Origin: CAZSXU01 sp964610505
GTDB lineage: Bacteria; Arandabacterota; Arandabacteria; JAGLYR01
Assembly (NCBI GenBank): GCA_964610505.1
Contig: CAZSXU010000014.1
Location: 38,401-102,400, forward strand
DNA: 64,000 nt
Direction of reading: 5' to 3'
Below, in pieces: positions 8,593 to 17,248 of this stretch; the first letter of the stretch is position 1, and each line of letters opens with the position of its first letter. Below the pieces are notes generated by a model. It was not told where the DNA came from. It did no database searches and saw nothing but the letters and a program-made list of their open reading frames with translations. The translations under genes were made by a program, and so were the position numbers.

Positions 8593-11500
8593 ATGCTTGA
8601 CGGCTTTATCAGACTCATACTTGCCCGGCGTTCTCTCGTGCTGATCGGAACGGTCGTGCTCGTGATCGCTGGACTCTTCGCGTGGCGGCACCTGCCCGTC
8701 GACGCGTTCCCGGACGCCACGAACGTACAGGTGGTGATTCTCACCGAAGCGCCCGGTCTGGCGCCCGTGGATGTCGAACAACAGATTACGTTTCCCATCG
8801 AACTGGCGATGCAGGGTCTCCCGGACGTACGGGAGGTCCGCTCCCTGTCGAAATCGGCCCTCTCTCAGGTCATCGTGATCTTTGAGGACCATGTCGATAC
8901 CTACTTCTCCAGACAGCTGGTGTTTGAACGTCTGGAGGCCGCCAAGGATGATCTGCCGGATTGGGTCGAGCCCGAGATGGGGCCCATCAGTACAGGCCTG
9001 GGGGAGATCTACCAGTATACCCTGGAGAGCGACGTCCGGTCCCCGACCGAACTCAGGACCATCCAGGACTGGCTCATCGCCCCCCAACTGCGCCCTGTGG
9101 CCGGAGTGAACGAGGTCAACAGCCTCGGCGGGTACGTAAAGCAGTACCACATCCTGGTCGATCCCAACCGGTTGCTGAAGTACGGCGTCACGCTTCGAGA
9201 TGTGGTCGAGGCGGTCGAGAACAACAACGCCAGCGCGGGCGGGAACTTCATCGTCAAAGGATGGGAACAGGCCTACGTGCGATCCGTCGGCCTGGTCCAG
9301 ACGCTGTCGGATATCGAACACATCGTTCTCAAGGCCGCGGACGGAGCGCCCGTGTTCCTGAGAGACGTGGCCGACGTGGAGGTTGGCGCGGAGACGCGGC
9401 AGGGTGCGGTCACGCGGGATGGAAAAGGGGAAACGGTGGCCGGGATGGCCATCATGTTGAAGGGGTCAAATTCGAAAGAGGTCGTGGATCGCGTGAAGGA
9501 AGCGATCTCCAGAATCCAGGCGGGTCTGCCCGACGACGTGAGAATTTCACCCTTCTACGACCGGACGGCCCTCATCCAGGCATGCATTCATACCGTGAGC
9601 AACGCTCTCCTCCTGGGCGGGATTCTCGTCGTCCTGGTGCTTCTCCTCTTCTTGGGGAATCTCCGAGGAGCACTGGTTGTTGCGGCGTCTCTCCCGCTCA
9701 CGGCGTTTATTGCCTTCATCCTCATGGGATGGAGCGGGGTGACCGCCAACCTCATGAGCCTGGGGGGGCTCGCCATCGCGATCGGCATGATCGTGGACGC
9801 GTCGATCATCGTGTCCGAGAACATCTCCCGCCACCTGGCGGAGCGGGGAAGGCGGACCTCGCCGACCGCCGAGATTGCCTTTGAGGCCGTGCGGGAAGTG
9901 GCGAGGCCCGTGATCTTCGCAATTCTGATCATTGTCATCGTGTTTGTTCCACTGTTCACGCTGGAGCAGATGGAAGGCAAGATGTTCAAGCCCCTGGCCA
10001 TGACCATGGTCTTCGCGCTGATCGGCTCACTCCTTGTGGCATTCACGGTGGTGCCGGCTCTAATGACATGGGTTCCGCGGGGGCGGAAAGGGGAGGAAGA
10101 CAACCGGATCGTTCGCATGCTCAGGCGGGGATACCGGCCCGCCCTTTCCCTGGCACTGAAGCATCGATGGCCGACCGTGGTGATCGCCTTGGTCCTTCTC
10201 GTCGGGGTCATACTCCTCGTTCCCCATCTCGGCACAGAGTTTCTGCCGCAGCTCGACGAGGGGGCGATCGCGATCAACGCGACCCGCCTCCCCTCGGCTT
10301 CGCTGGACGGATCGGTTGCCGTAGGGACCTTCGTCGAGCAACGCCTCGCCGAGTTCCCGGAGGTGCAAACGGTCGTGACCAAGACCGGCCGCGCCGAGAT
10401 CTCCGAAGACCCGATGGGCCCCGAGCAGAGCGACTTCGTCATCATGCTCCATCCGAGGAACGAGTGGAAGACCGGTCGTTCCAAGGCGGATCTGGTGGCG
10501 GCGATCCAGGAGAACCTGAGCCAGATCCCCGGGCTCCGGCTCTCGTTCTCCCAGCCGATTGCCCTGCGTGTGAACGAGCTGATCTCCGGCATCAAGAGCG
10601 ACCTGGCGGTCAAAGTGTTCGGGCCGGATCTGGAGGTTCTCAGGGATACGGCCAATGAAATCGCCGTCCGGATGCAGGGCGTTCGCGGAGCCGAAGACGT
10701 GAAGGTCGAGCAGATCTCCGGATTTGCACAGATTGAGGTCGATATCGATCGTCGTGAGATTGCCCGTCACAAAATCAACGTTGCGGACATCAACGAGATC
10801 ATCGAGACGGCCGTCGGGGGCAGGGTGGCGACGACCATCGTAGAAGGGCAGATGCGTTTCGCGGCGGCGGTGCGGTTCCCGGAGCCGTTTCGCCGGGACG
10901 CTGCTTCGTTGGCGCGAATTCTGGTGCCCGCGCCCGACGGGCGACGGATCCCCCTGGGGCAGCTGGCGGACATCCGGCAGGTGGAGGCGCCCGGGCAGAT
11001 CAGCCGGGAGAACAACCTGCGTCGTGTGGTCGTGGAGTGCAATGTCCGCGGGCGTGACCTGGGCAGCTTCGTGGCGGAGGTTCGGGAGAAATCCCGATCC
11101 ATCGTCGCGGGGATGCCGGCGGGATACTTCCTGGATTTCGGAGGTCAGTTCGAGAACCAGCAGCGCGCCATGCGGCGGTTGTCCATCGTCGTTCCCGTTT
11201 CCATTCTGCTTATCTTTCTGATGCTCTTTTCCGCCTTCGGTTCCCTCCGGTCGGCTCTTCTGGTTCTGGCCAATCTGCCGTTCGCTCTCGTTGGCGGAGT
11301 GCTGGCCATTTTCCTGTCCGGAATCAACCTCAGTGTCTCGGCCGCCATTGGCTTCATTGCCGTCTTCGGCATCGCGGTGGAGGACGGCACCGTCATGGTT
11401 TCGTTCTTCAACCGATTTCGCGACCAGGGATTGAGCCCGATGGATGCCGTACGGAAGGGGTGCGAGGTCCGCTTCACCTCGGTTCTGATGACGACGCTCA

Positions 11501-11679
11501 CGACTCTCCTGGGACTCATGCCCATGTTCTTTGCCCGGGGAAGCGGATCGGAAATTCAGCGTCCGCTGGCGGCCGTGGTGTTGGGCGGTCTGGCTTCGGC
11601 GCTCGTGCTGACGCTGCTGGTCCTGCCGGTGCTGTATTCCCTCGTGGAAGGTCGATCGGAGGCGGATGCGGAGACGTAG
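8593..11679 (+). CDS. heavy-metal efflux RND transporter (CusA/CzcA family)
   Basis: 1028 residues, the usual HME-RND length, from ATG at 8593 (GGGGAG 4 nt upstream). Twelve TM helices and two large periplasmic loops are evident. TM4 reads AIAIGMIVDASIIVSEN with D402 and E409. CzcA-type Zn/Co/Cd pumps have a further Asp six residues earlier, which is Ala here, so TM4 resembles CusA. The porter domain, however, reads RVNELISGIKSDLAVKVFG, like CzcA, where CusA has a metal-binding Met. The metal is therefore uncertain: Cu/Ag or a divalent ion. Last gene of the operon starting at 5097; the proton-driven pump sits in the inner membrane. Confidence 0.93.
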   Translation: MLDGFIRLILARRSLVLIGTVVLVIAGLFAWRHLPVDAFPDATNVQVVILTEAPGLAPVDVEQQITFPIELAMQGLPDVREVRSLSKSALSQVIVIFEDHVDTYFSRQLVFERLEAAKDDLPDWVEPEMGPISTGLGEIYQYTLESDVRSPTELRTIQDWLIAPQLRPVAGVNEVNSLGGYVKQYHILVDPNRLLKYGVTLRDVVEAVENNNASAGGNFIVKGWEQAYVRSVGLVQTLSDIEHIVLKAADGAPVFLRDVADVEVGAETRQGAVTRDGKGETVAGMAIMLKGSNSKEVVDRVKEAISRIQAGLPDDVRISPFYDRTALIQACIHTVSNALLLGGILVVLVLLLFLGNLRGALVVAASLPLTAFIAFILMGWSGVTANLMSLGGLAIAIGMIVDASIIVSENISRHLAERGRRTSPTAEIAFEAVREVARPVIFAILIIVIVFVPLFTLEQMEGKMFKPLAMTMVFALIGSLLVAFTVVPALMTWVPRGRKGEEDNRIVRMLRRGYRPALSLALKHRWPTVVIALVLLVGVILLVPHLGTEFLPQLDEGAIAINATRLPSASLDGSVAVGTFVEQRLAEFPEVQTVVTKTGRAEISEDPMGPEQSDFVIMLHPRNEWKTGRSKADLVAAIQENLSQIPGLRLSFSQPIALRVNELISGIKSDLAVKVFGPDLEVLRDTANEIAVRMQGVRGAEDVKVEQISGFAQIEVDIDRREIARHKINVADINEIIETAVGGRVATTIVEGQMRFAAAVRFPEPFRRDAASLARILVPAPDGRRIPLGQLADIRQVEAPGQISRENNLRRVVVECNVRGRDLGSFVAEVREKSRSIVAGMPAGYFLDFGGQFENQQRAMRRLSIVVPVSILLIFLMLFSAFGSLRSALLVLANLPFALVGGVLAIFLSGINLSVSAAIGFIAVFGIAVEDGTVMVSFFNRFRDQGLSPMDAVRKGCEVRFTSVLMTTLTTLLGLMPMFFARGSGSEIQRPLAAVVLGGLASALVLTLLVLPVLYSLVEGRSEADAET

Positions 11680-11752
11680 GCGTGGAGTCGTCGCCGTTCG
11701 ACGCGGGATCGTCGGCGCCCCCGGCTGTCGGGCCTTCTCGTTCTCTTCTTGG

Positions 11753-11781
11753 TTGTACGGAATCCGGATGCTCCGTACAAT
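11753..11781 (+). promoter_or_regulatory. promoter overlapped by a perfect operator-like dyad
   Basis: TTGTAC (11753-11758), 17 nt, TACAAT (11776-11781). A perfect 9-bp inverted repeat, TTGTACGGA (11753-11761) and TCCGTACAA (11772-11780), covers both hexamers; the 10 nt between contain the palindrome ATCCGGAT. The promoter would serve the membrane protein at 11862. Read as RNA from the efflux operon, the dyad could also fold as a hairpin, but no T-run follows. Confidence 0.55.
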
Positions 11782-11861
11782 AGATGACGGGAGGGTTCGG
11801 AGTGAGGGGCTTCGGAAGCCGTCCCGGGGCCGGGACTTCCCGGCGCGATCGGAGACGAAGG

Positions 11862-13439
11862 ATGATCCCTGGGAAGAGGAGAGCCGCCGACAGTTTGCGC
11901 GAGGGGGATGCGGAGAGGGGGCGGTTCGGGTTTCACGGTAAGCCGGCGGCGCTCGTTGTGTCGGTCTTTGTCGTTTCCCGAGTTCTCTTCTTCCTCGCCG
12001 GGGTCCGATTCGAGGCCACCCCCCTCAACAGCTACTGGCAGTATCTCGATCCTCAATGGCTCAGGGAGGATCTTGTCCGGAGCCTGTTCTATCTCCACAG
12101 CCAACCCCCACTGTTCAATTGTTTTCTCGGGCTGGTGTTGAAAACGTTCCCGGGTCACGAGAGCGGAGCTTTCGCCGTCAGCTACATGGCTCTCGGCCTG
12201 GTCCTGGGCATCTCTCTCTATTTGCTGATGATCCGGCTGGGCGTTTCGCGATGGCTGGGCGCGGTGCTTTCGATCCTGTTCCTCATCAGTCCGTCATGCA
12301 TTCTCTACGAGAACTGGCTTTTCTATACGTGCCCGGTCACCGTCCTCCTCTGTGTGTCGGCGCTGTTCTTTCACAGATTTCTGAGCACCCGCAGTGTGGC
12401 GAATGGCATCGTGTTTTTCACACTCCTTGCCGCCGTGGTATTGACTCGGAGCATCTTCCACCTCTTCTGGTTTCTGTTGTTCGGGGTGATTCTGGTTCTC
12501 TCGCAGCCGAGGCATTGGAAAAAAGTGGTCGTCGCGGGGTGTGTGCCGCTGGCGCTTCTCATGTTCGTCTATGCGAAGAATCTGTACCTCTTCGGGAGTT
12601 TTTCCAGCAGCACGTGGCTCGGAATGAATTTCGCCAAGATCACGACGGTTCGAGTGCCCAAGGAGCTGCGATGGGAATGGGTGAGCACGGGCACGCTTTC
12701 CAGCTTGGCCCTTCACCACCCCTTCGCCGGCCCCGGGAGTAGATCCTACCGCGGCTATTTCAGCCAACGGCCGAGAATCGGCGTCTCGGTTCTGGACGAC
12801 GAGCTGAAGTCGACGGGACACGCGAACTATAACAACATCGCCTATGTCCGGATCTCCAAGCAGTACTTCAGGGACGCGATGACCGTGTTGGCGCTCGATC
12901 CTGTCCGCTACCTCGGGGGGGTTGCCAAAGCCTGTGAGATTTACCTGAGGCCCGGAAGTCATTCGGAACTGTTGCGGGAGAATCGCAGGCGGCTGCGCGA
13001 TTTCGAGAGAGCCTATCACATCGTCTTTCACGGGCAGGTTTCCGACGAGCGTGGAATCCCCCTCCAGCGTGGCAGCATTGCCGAGTACTATGTGCATGCC
13101 CGGGGAAGTGCGGGGTGGTTCACCAGCAAGGCCTGGTTCCTGATTGTGGGCTGCCCGCTACTCACGTTGTTCGGATTCGTTCTGGGGATGCGGGTGCTGA
13201 GGACGAGGGCGGACGCTCCCTTTGCGCTCACGATGCTGTTTCTGGCGGCCAACATCGCCTACGTGACGGTGGTCTCCAACGCCGTCGAGATCGGTGAGAA
13301 CAACCGGTATCGCTTCATTGTTGATCCTTATCTTCTCGTCATCGCCGGCGTGTGCCTGGAGCGCGGGCTCGGCGCGCTTCGGCGCCGCAGATCGGACATG
13401 AGCAAAGTGTGTGGAGACGAGCCGGGATACGGAGGGTAG
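11862..13439 (+). CDS. polytopic membrane protein, GT-C glycosyltransferase-like
   Basis: 525 residues if translation starts at ATG 11862 (GGAG 7 nt upstream); the frame is open upstream to 11784. About ten hydrophobic helices follow a short basic N-terminus. The first extracytoplasmic loop contains YLDPQWLREDL and then HSQPPLFNCFLG. This resembles the D-containing first loop and the QPPL motif of GT39/ArnT-type enzymes, which move sugars from polyprenyl-phosphate donors. A soluble periplasmic segment lies at about residues 290-400. The MEMO gene begins 1 nt after its stop, so they are probably co-transcribed. Substrate unknown; assignment to GT-C is by motif and topology only. Confidence 0.6.
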   Translation: MIPGKRRAADSLREGDAERGRFGFHGKPAALVVSVFVVSRVLFFLAGVRFEATPLNSYWQYLDPQWLREDLVRSLFYLHSQPPLFNCFLGLVLKTFPGHESGAFAVSYMALGLVLGISLYLLMIRLGVSRWLGAVLSILFLISPSCILYENWLFYTCPVTVLLCVSALFFHRFLSTRSVANGIVFFTLLAAVVLTRSIFHLFWFLLFGVILVLSQPRHWKKVVVAGCVPLALLMFVYAKNLYLFGSFSSSTWLGMNFAKITTVRVPKELRWEWVSTGTLSSLALHHPFAGPGSRSYRGYFSQRPRIGVSVLDDELKSTGHANYNNIAYVRISKQYFRDAMTVLALDPVRYLGGVAKACEIYLRPGSHSELLRENRRRLRDFERAYHIVFHGQVSDERGIPLQRGSIAEYYVHARGSAGWFTSKAWFLIVGCPLLTLFGFVLGMRVLRTRADAPFALTMLFLAANIAYVTVVSNAVEIGENNRYRFIVDPYLLVIAGVCLERGLGALRRRRSDMSKVCGDEPGYGG

Positions 13440-13440
13440 C

Positions 13441-14541
13441 ATGAGACGTCGGGTTTTCATCTTGTTCCCGGTGGCGCTGTGGATCGGAATCTGTTGTCGA
13501 GGTGCCGTTGTCCTCTCCGGCGGCGTCCCGGATGTCCCGACCGTACGGGGGCTGGCGGACACCGTCGGATTCGCGTACACGCCGGAGCAGATCGAAGCGG
13601 TCGTGGAGCTATCGGAGCGGGTTGAGGACGAACGGTGGAATCGCTCTCTCGAGCAGGGGCCCTGGGTGGGAGCGGTCGCGCCCCACGACGACCATCTCTA
13701 CGCGGGTCCGGTCTACGTCCACGTCATGCCCGGCGTTCGGGCGAAGACCGTAGTGGTGATCGGCGTGGCCCATCGCGCGCGAACGTGGGGGGAGAAAAAC
13801 CGGCTGATCTTCGACAGGTTCTCGGCGTGGCGCGGCCCGTACGGGCCGATGCCGGTCTCGAGTTTGCGAGACGATATCCTGGAAAGGATGAACCCCGACG
13901 ACTATGTGGTGTCCAACGAATTTCACGCCGAGGAGCACTCCATCGAGGGGCTCCTCCCGTTCCTGCAGTACTACAACCGGGACGCAGAGATCGTGCCGGT
14001 TCTCGTTCCCTACATGGATTGGGAGAGGATGGACGAGCTGGCTTTGGATCTCGGCCTCGCGCTCGCCGAGATCTCCCGGGAGCGCGAATGGATTCCGGGA
14101 TCGGACCTGGCGATCCTGATCTCGGTCGATTGCGTGCATTACGGAGACGAGGGGTGGGGGGGGAAGAACTACGCCCCCTTCGGCAGCGACGGCGGGGGAT
14201 ACGACCTGGCCGTGGCGAGGGAACGAGATCTGATCGAAACGCATCTGGTGGGGACCGTCCGTCCCGACAAGTTGCAGGCGCTGATGCTCCGCCTGGTAGA
14301 CGAGGAAGACGTCACGCAGTATCGCATCACGTGGTGCGGGCGATTCTCGGTCCCCTTCGGACTCGATTGCCTGTATCACTATATGACCGAGATCGGACAG
14401 CCGACGCCGGCCGGAGTCTTCCTCCGGTACGGGACGAGCATCGATCTCGGGAGGCTGCCCATCGATCACTTGGGTATCGGCGTGACCGCGCCGGCGTCGC
14501 TCCACCATTGGGTCGGTTACGCGGCGGTCGGCTATCGATAG
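13441..14541 (+). CDS. secreted MEMO-family protein (AmmeMemoRadiSam B type)
   Basis: 366 residues from ATG at 13441, with GGAGGG overlapping the upstream stop. The first 22-25 residues look like a signal peptide. MEMO motifs follow in order: APHDDHLYAG (residues 80-89), GVAHRA (108-113), EEHSIEGLLPFLQ (164-176), SVDCVHYG (228-235) and WCGRFSVP (298-305). H82, H111 and C299 correspond to the metal-ligand positions (two His, one Cys) of human MEMO1. MEMO folds resemble extradiol dioxygenases and bind iron or copper; the function of bacterial members is not established. The usual partners AMMECR1 and radical SAM are absent. An exported, stand-alone copy is the unusual point. Confidence 0.8.
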   Translation: MRRRVFILFPVALWIGICCRGAVVLSGGVPDVPTVRGLADTVGFAYTPEQIEAVVELSERVEDERWNRSLEQGPWVGAVAPHDDHLYAGPVYVHVMPGVRAKTVVVIGVAHRARTWGEKNRLIFDRFSAWRGPYGPMPVSSLRDDILERMNPDDYVVSNEFHAEEHSIEGLLPFLQYYNRDAEIVPVLVPYMDWERMDELALDLGLALAEISREREWIPGSDLAILISVDCVHYGDEGWGGKNYAPFGSDGGGYDLAVARERDLIETHLVGTVRPDKLQALMLRLVDEEDVTQYRITWCGRFSVPFGLDCLYHYMTEIGQPTPAGVFLRYGTSIDLGRLPIDHLGIGVTAPASLHHWVGYAAVGYR

Positions 14542-14699
14542 GCTCGGCCGCGGAGTGCCACGCGAAGAGCCAGCCACAGATTCCACAGATTTTGACGAGA
14601 GGGACAAGGTCAAGGGCCATCCGCAGATGACGCAGATCAATGCGTAACCCCGATGCCCCTGTCCAAGCTCAACTTTCGACTGTCGACTTTCCATTTTCT

Positions 14700-14721
14700 C
14701 GGGCCGGCACTGCCCGGCCCG
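14700..14721. repeat. GC-rich intergenic hairpin
   Basis: CGGGCCGG (14700-14707) and CCGGCCCG (14714-14721) form a perfect 8-bp stem 4 nt beyond the anti-sigma stop. No T-run is found on either strand, so terminator function is unproven. Just upstream, 14571-14589 repeats exactly 19 nt found at 4982-5000 (an intergenic CACAGATT-type motif). Confidence 0.4.
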
Positions 14722-14725
14722 TTGG

Positions 14726-15280
14726 CTACTCGCGCAGGAATGCGAAGATTCTGGTGAAAGCCCAGATGGTGGGGATACCGGCGAGAAGCGTTGCGGCCAC
14801 GGCCATGACCAGAGGACGAGACAACACCTCCAGCGCAGAGACCTGTTCCAGCGGCACATCCGCGGCTCGGGCCAAGAATCCCATGACCGCATCCCCGATC
14901 CATGCGACGGGTGCGGCAAGTCCCTGGACCACGGGCTCCATCAAAGCGGGGAGAATGCGCGCCAGGTCCGTTCTGAACACGAGAAGGAGTGCGGAACCGA
15001 CGGCAAATGCAAATACCGGAACCAAATTGGCCCAACGTTGCGCCCTCTTCTCCGCCGCGCGATCGCTGATTGCTTTCTCGGTAACCCGCCGGGCGAAATC
15101 GGCCGATAGCCCGGAGGGCAACTCCTGGACCAGAGCCTCGTGGATTTTCTTCTGCAGGAGGAGTTCGGCCCGGCACCGGCGGCAGCCCGAGAGATGGGCC
15201 TCGAGCTCCGTCATCCGGCGCTCGGGGAGTGATCCCTCCAACATTCGGGCAATCCACTCCGTGTAGTCGAGACAGGTCAT
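14726..15280 (-). CDS. anti-sigma factor with zinc-finger domain
   Basis: 184 residues from ATG at 15280. The N-terminal domain has EAHLSGCRRCRAEL, the HxxxCxxC zinc-binding motif of ZAS anti-sigma factors. A helical linker is followed by two or three hydrophobic segments (about 90-107, 118-142 and 155-180), so the protein is membrane-anchored. It should hold the sigma factor encoded just upstream until an envelope signal releases it. ATG overlaps the sigma-factor stop (ATGA), giving translational coupling. The signal is not visible. Confidence 0.85.
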   Translation of the reverse strand: MTCLDYTEWIARMLEGSLPERRMTELEAHLSGCRRCRAELLLQKKIHEALVQELPSGLSADFARRVTEKAISDRAAEKRAQRWANLVPVFAFAVGSALLLVFRTDLARILPALMEPVVQGLAAPVAWIGDAVMGFLARAADVPLEQVSALEVLSRPLVMAVAATLLAGIPTIWAFTRIFAFLRE

Positions 15281-16020
15281 CCGGTCTGCCCCCCATTGCT
15301 CACCGCATCGCCCGAGGGTCCGGCGACGAGGTCGGCAAGGTCCGTACTGGCGAGGACCAGTTCCCTCAGGCGGAGCTTGGCCCGGTGGATGTAGGTTTTG
15401 ACCGTTCCCAGGGGAATCCCCATGATCTCGGCGATCTCCTCGTAGCGGGCCTGGTTGACGTAGAAGAGCGTGAGTGCCGTCCGCTGCCGCGCCGGCAGCT
15501 GCTCCACCAGGGCCTGAATGTTCTCGGACAGATCCAGCTGCTCAATTTCCTCTTCGAGGTCGGTTCGCGACGGGGGAAGCAGGCGGTGGACTTTCTCGTC
15601 GCCCTCTTCCTCCAGTGAGAGATGCTCGCCGCGCCGCCCGCGCTTTCGGAGTTCCGAGAGGCAGAGGTTGTGAGCGATCTTGTAGATCCAGGTGCTGAAC
15701 TTGCTCCCGCTCCTGAAACCGGGGATCGCACGATAGACTCTGAGAAACACTTCCTGAGTCAAGTCCTCACCCTCCAGGCTCCCCACCATCCGCCTCACGA
15801 GCCAGTGAATTCGATGTTGGTACCGCGTGACGATCTCGGCGAAAGCCTCGTGGTCCTCCTCCCGGCACCGCTCGACCAGTTCCTCGTCCGTCCGTTCCGC
15901 CACGGGTCTCTTGTCGTCCACCGTCGATTCCGGGTTAAGAGGCTCATGAGTCCAGTCCGCCGGGGGCGGTGAGATTGCTCCTGTTCCATCGTAATCGGCT
16001 TCGGCAGGACCTGCAAGCAC
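15277..16020 (-). CDS. ECF-type RNA polymerase sigma factor
   Basis: 247 residues from GTG at 16020. There is no clear ribosome site there, and the first 40 or so residues are not part of the fold, so an internal GTG is possible. Sigma region 2 spans about 48-115 with DLTQEVFLRVYRAIPGFR and FSTWIYKIAHNLCLSELR. Region 4 is at about 165-225 with LPARQRTALTLFYV and the helix-turn-helix IMGIPLGTVKTYIHRAKLRL. It directs RNA polymerase to a small stress or envelope regulon and is paired with the membrane anti-sigma factor downstream. No recognisable ECF promoter was seen upstream, so autoregulation is not supported. Confidence 0.9.
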   Translation of the reverse strand: MLAGPAEADYDGTGAISPPPADWTHEPLNPESTVDDKRPVAERTDEELVERCREEDHEAFAEIVTRYQHRIHWLVRRMVGSLEGEDLTQEVFLRVYRAIPGFRSGSKFSTWIYKIAHNLCLSELRKRGRRGEHLSLEEEGDEKVHRLLPPSRTDLEEEIEQLDLSENIQALVEQLPARQRTALTLFYVNQARYEEIAEIMGIPLGTVKTYIHRAKLRLRELVLASTDLADLVAGPSGDAVSNGGQTG

Positions 16021-16229
16021 AGGATTTGTCGACTTCGCCCTTGCGACCCCGCTCCTGTCCCCATAGACTCCGTGAGCGGCCGAAAGGTTTCATAAATAAA
16101 CGTGGAGGAAAACCGGCGGGGAGTGAAACAATTCTGCCCCGCGGGGAGTCTACCTGGAGTGAGCGGACAATGGCCGGGCACCGGAGGGAGCCCGGATAAG
16201 CGGCAACATAAGGAGCAAGGGGGTGCAAC

Positions 16230-16619
16230 ATGAACTGGCTACCTTTTATGATTCCCATTACCTTCATTCTGGGCGCTTTTGCCGTGGGCATCGTGGCGGT
16301 GATCATGAAGTCCAAGGCAAAGGATCGTCAGCACCAGGAGCGTATGTTCTTGGCCGAGAAAGGATTGCCGGTTCCCCCCGAGCTCTATGAGGTTTCCGAG
16401 GAAAAGAAACCCAGCGAGTTTCGGGGGTTTCGTGCGGTCCTCATGGTGCTCGGGTGCGTCACGACGCTCGTGGGGGTTTCGGTCATGATCGCACTGGGTG
16501 TTCGGGACGGCATGCAGGACGGCATAAACGGTGTGATTCCTCTTCTGATCGGCATCGGGATTCTGGTGGCCGAGAGGATGATCAACACCCTCATCGTGAA
16601 GCCCGGCAGGGAACAGTAA
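16230..16619 (+). CDS. DUF6249-like small membrane protein
   Basis: 129 residues from ATG at 16230 (AAGGAGCAAGGGGG upstream). One TM helix at about 5-27, a cytoplasmic segment containing AEKGLPVPPELYE, then two close TM helices at about 69-88 and 98-115. This arrangement, with the EKGLP-P motif, matches DUF6249 proteins, whose function is unknown. Such genes are often next to ECF sigma-factor genes, as here (divergent from 16020), which suggests membership in that regulon. The last 25 nt of the gene resemble the 44-bp repeat that begins at its stop codon. Confidence 0.7.
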   Translation: MNWLPFMIPITFILGAFAVGIVAVIMKSKAKDRQHQERMFLAEKGLPVPPELYEVSEEKKPSEFRGFRAVLMVLGCVTTLVGVSVMIALGVRDGMQDGINGVIPLLIGIGILVAERMINTLIVKPGREQ

Positions 16620-16806
16620 GACACCGGTCAATCAGTGTGAAGCGCGCCGGCAAGGAAGGGTAAGACACCGGTCAATCAGTGTGAAGCGCGGCGGCAAGGA
16701 AGGGTAAGACACCGGTCAATTAGTGTGAAGCGCGGCGGCAAGGAAGGGTAAGACACCGGTCAATCAGTGTGAAGCGCGGCGGCAAGGAAAGGTAAGACAC
16801 CGGTCA
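16617..16806. repeat. 44-bp tandem repeat, four full copies plus 14 nt
   Basis: Units start at 16617, 16661, 16705, 16749 and 16793 (last truncated), each opening with TAAGACACCGGTCAATCAGT and continuing GTGAAGCGCGGCGGCAAGGA. Units differ by only one to three bases. The first TAA is the stop codon of the DUF6249-like gene, and the 3' end of that gene (GTGAAGCCCGGCAGGGAACA) is a diverged version of the repeat's second half. ACAC...GTGT in each unit could form a weak hairpin. There are no spacers, so it is not CRISPR. Role unknown. Confidence 0.9.
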
Positions 16807-16828
16807 TCGATTTCGTACCCGCTAGTGG

Positions 16829-16866
16829 CGGGAGGCGCCCGGAATGGACGCCTCCCGTCTTCTTGT
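16829..16866 (+). terminator. intrinsic terminator after DUF6249 gene and repeats
   Basis: CGGGAGGCG (16829-16837) pairs with CGCCTCCCG (16849-16857), loop of 11 nt, followed by TCTTCTTGT. It ends transcription running through the 44-bp repeats. Confidence 0.7.
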
Positions 16867-17248
16867 ATCGCCTACGCCCCCGAGGCCATTCCCTCCCGTA
16901 CCCTGCAAGCGACCGACATGCGCGGCGCTTCGTCCGTATCGCCGTTCACGATCTCGTCCCGCTGGCACCGAACCTGCATAACACTCCTCCAAACGCGGAG
17001 GCAGGCGCCATCTTGAAATCCGTAGGACGTTACCCCGCAACACGTTTCGTCTTACGTCGGCGACCGACAGGTAGGGTGTTCTCACCCGGGAATCGGGGGA
17101 TTTTACCCGCTGGAGTGGACTTGAGTCCATCGTTGGTATGGAAGGTATCCCCGGAGACCATCAAAGGAAAGGAGGGGTGCTCGACCGAATTCGACAGTTC
17201 CGGTGTTGTCCCTTTGGCTGAGTATCCGAGAACCATGAGGAGGTTCAC
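16867..17248. other. intergenic region, no gene seen
   Basis: These 382 bp precede a secreted-protein gene. Short open frames exist on both strands but lack ribosome sites and recognisable features. AGGAGG at 17237-17242 is the ribosome site of the next gene. No clear promoter was identified. Confidence 0.5.

Noticed and set aside
16617..16806. CRISPR array
   Set aside because: Repeats are directly adjacent with no spacers, have no cas genes nearby and resemble the end of a neighbouring gene.
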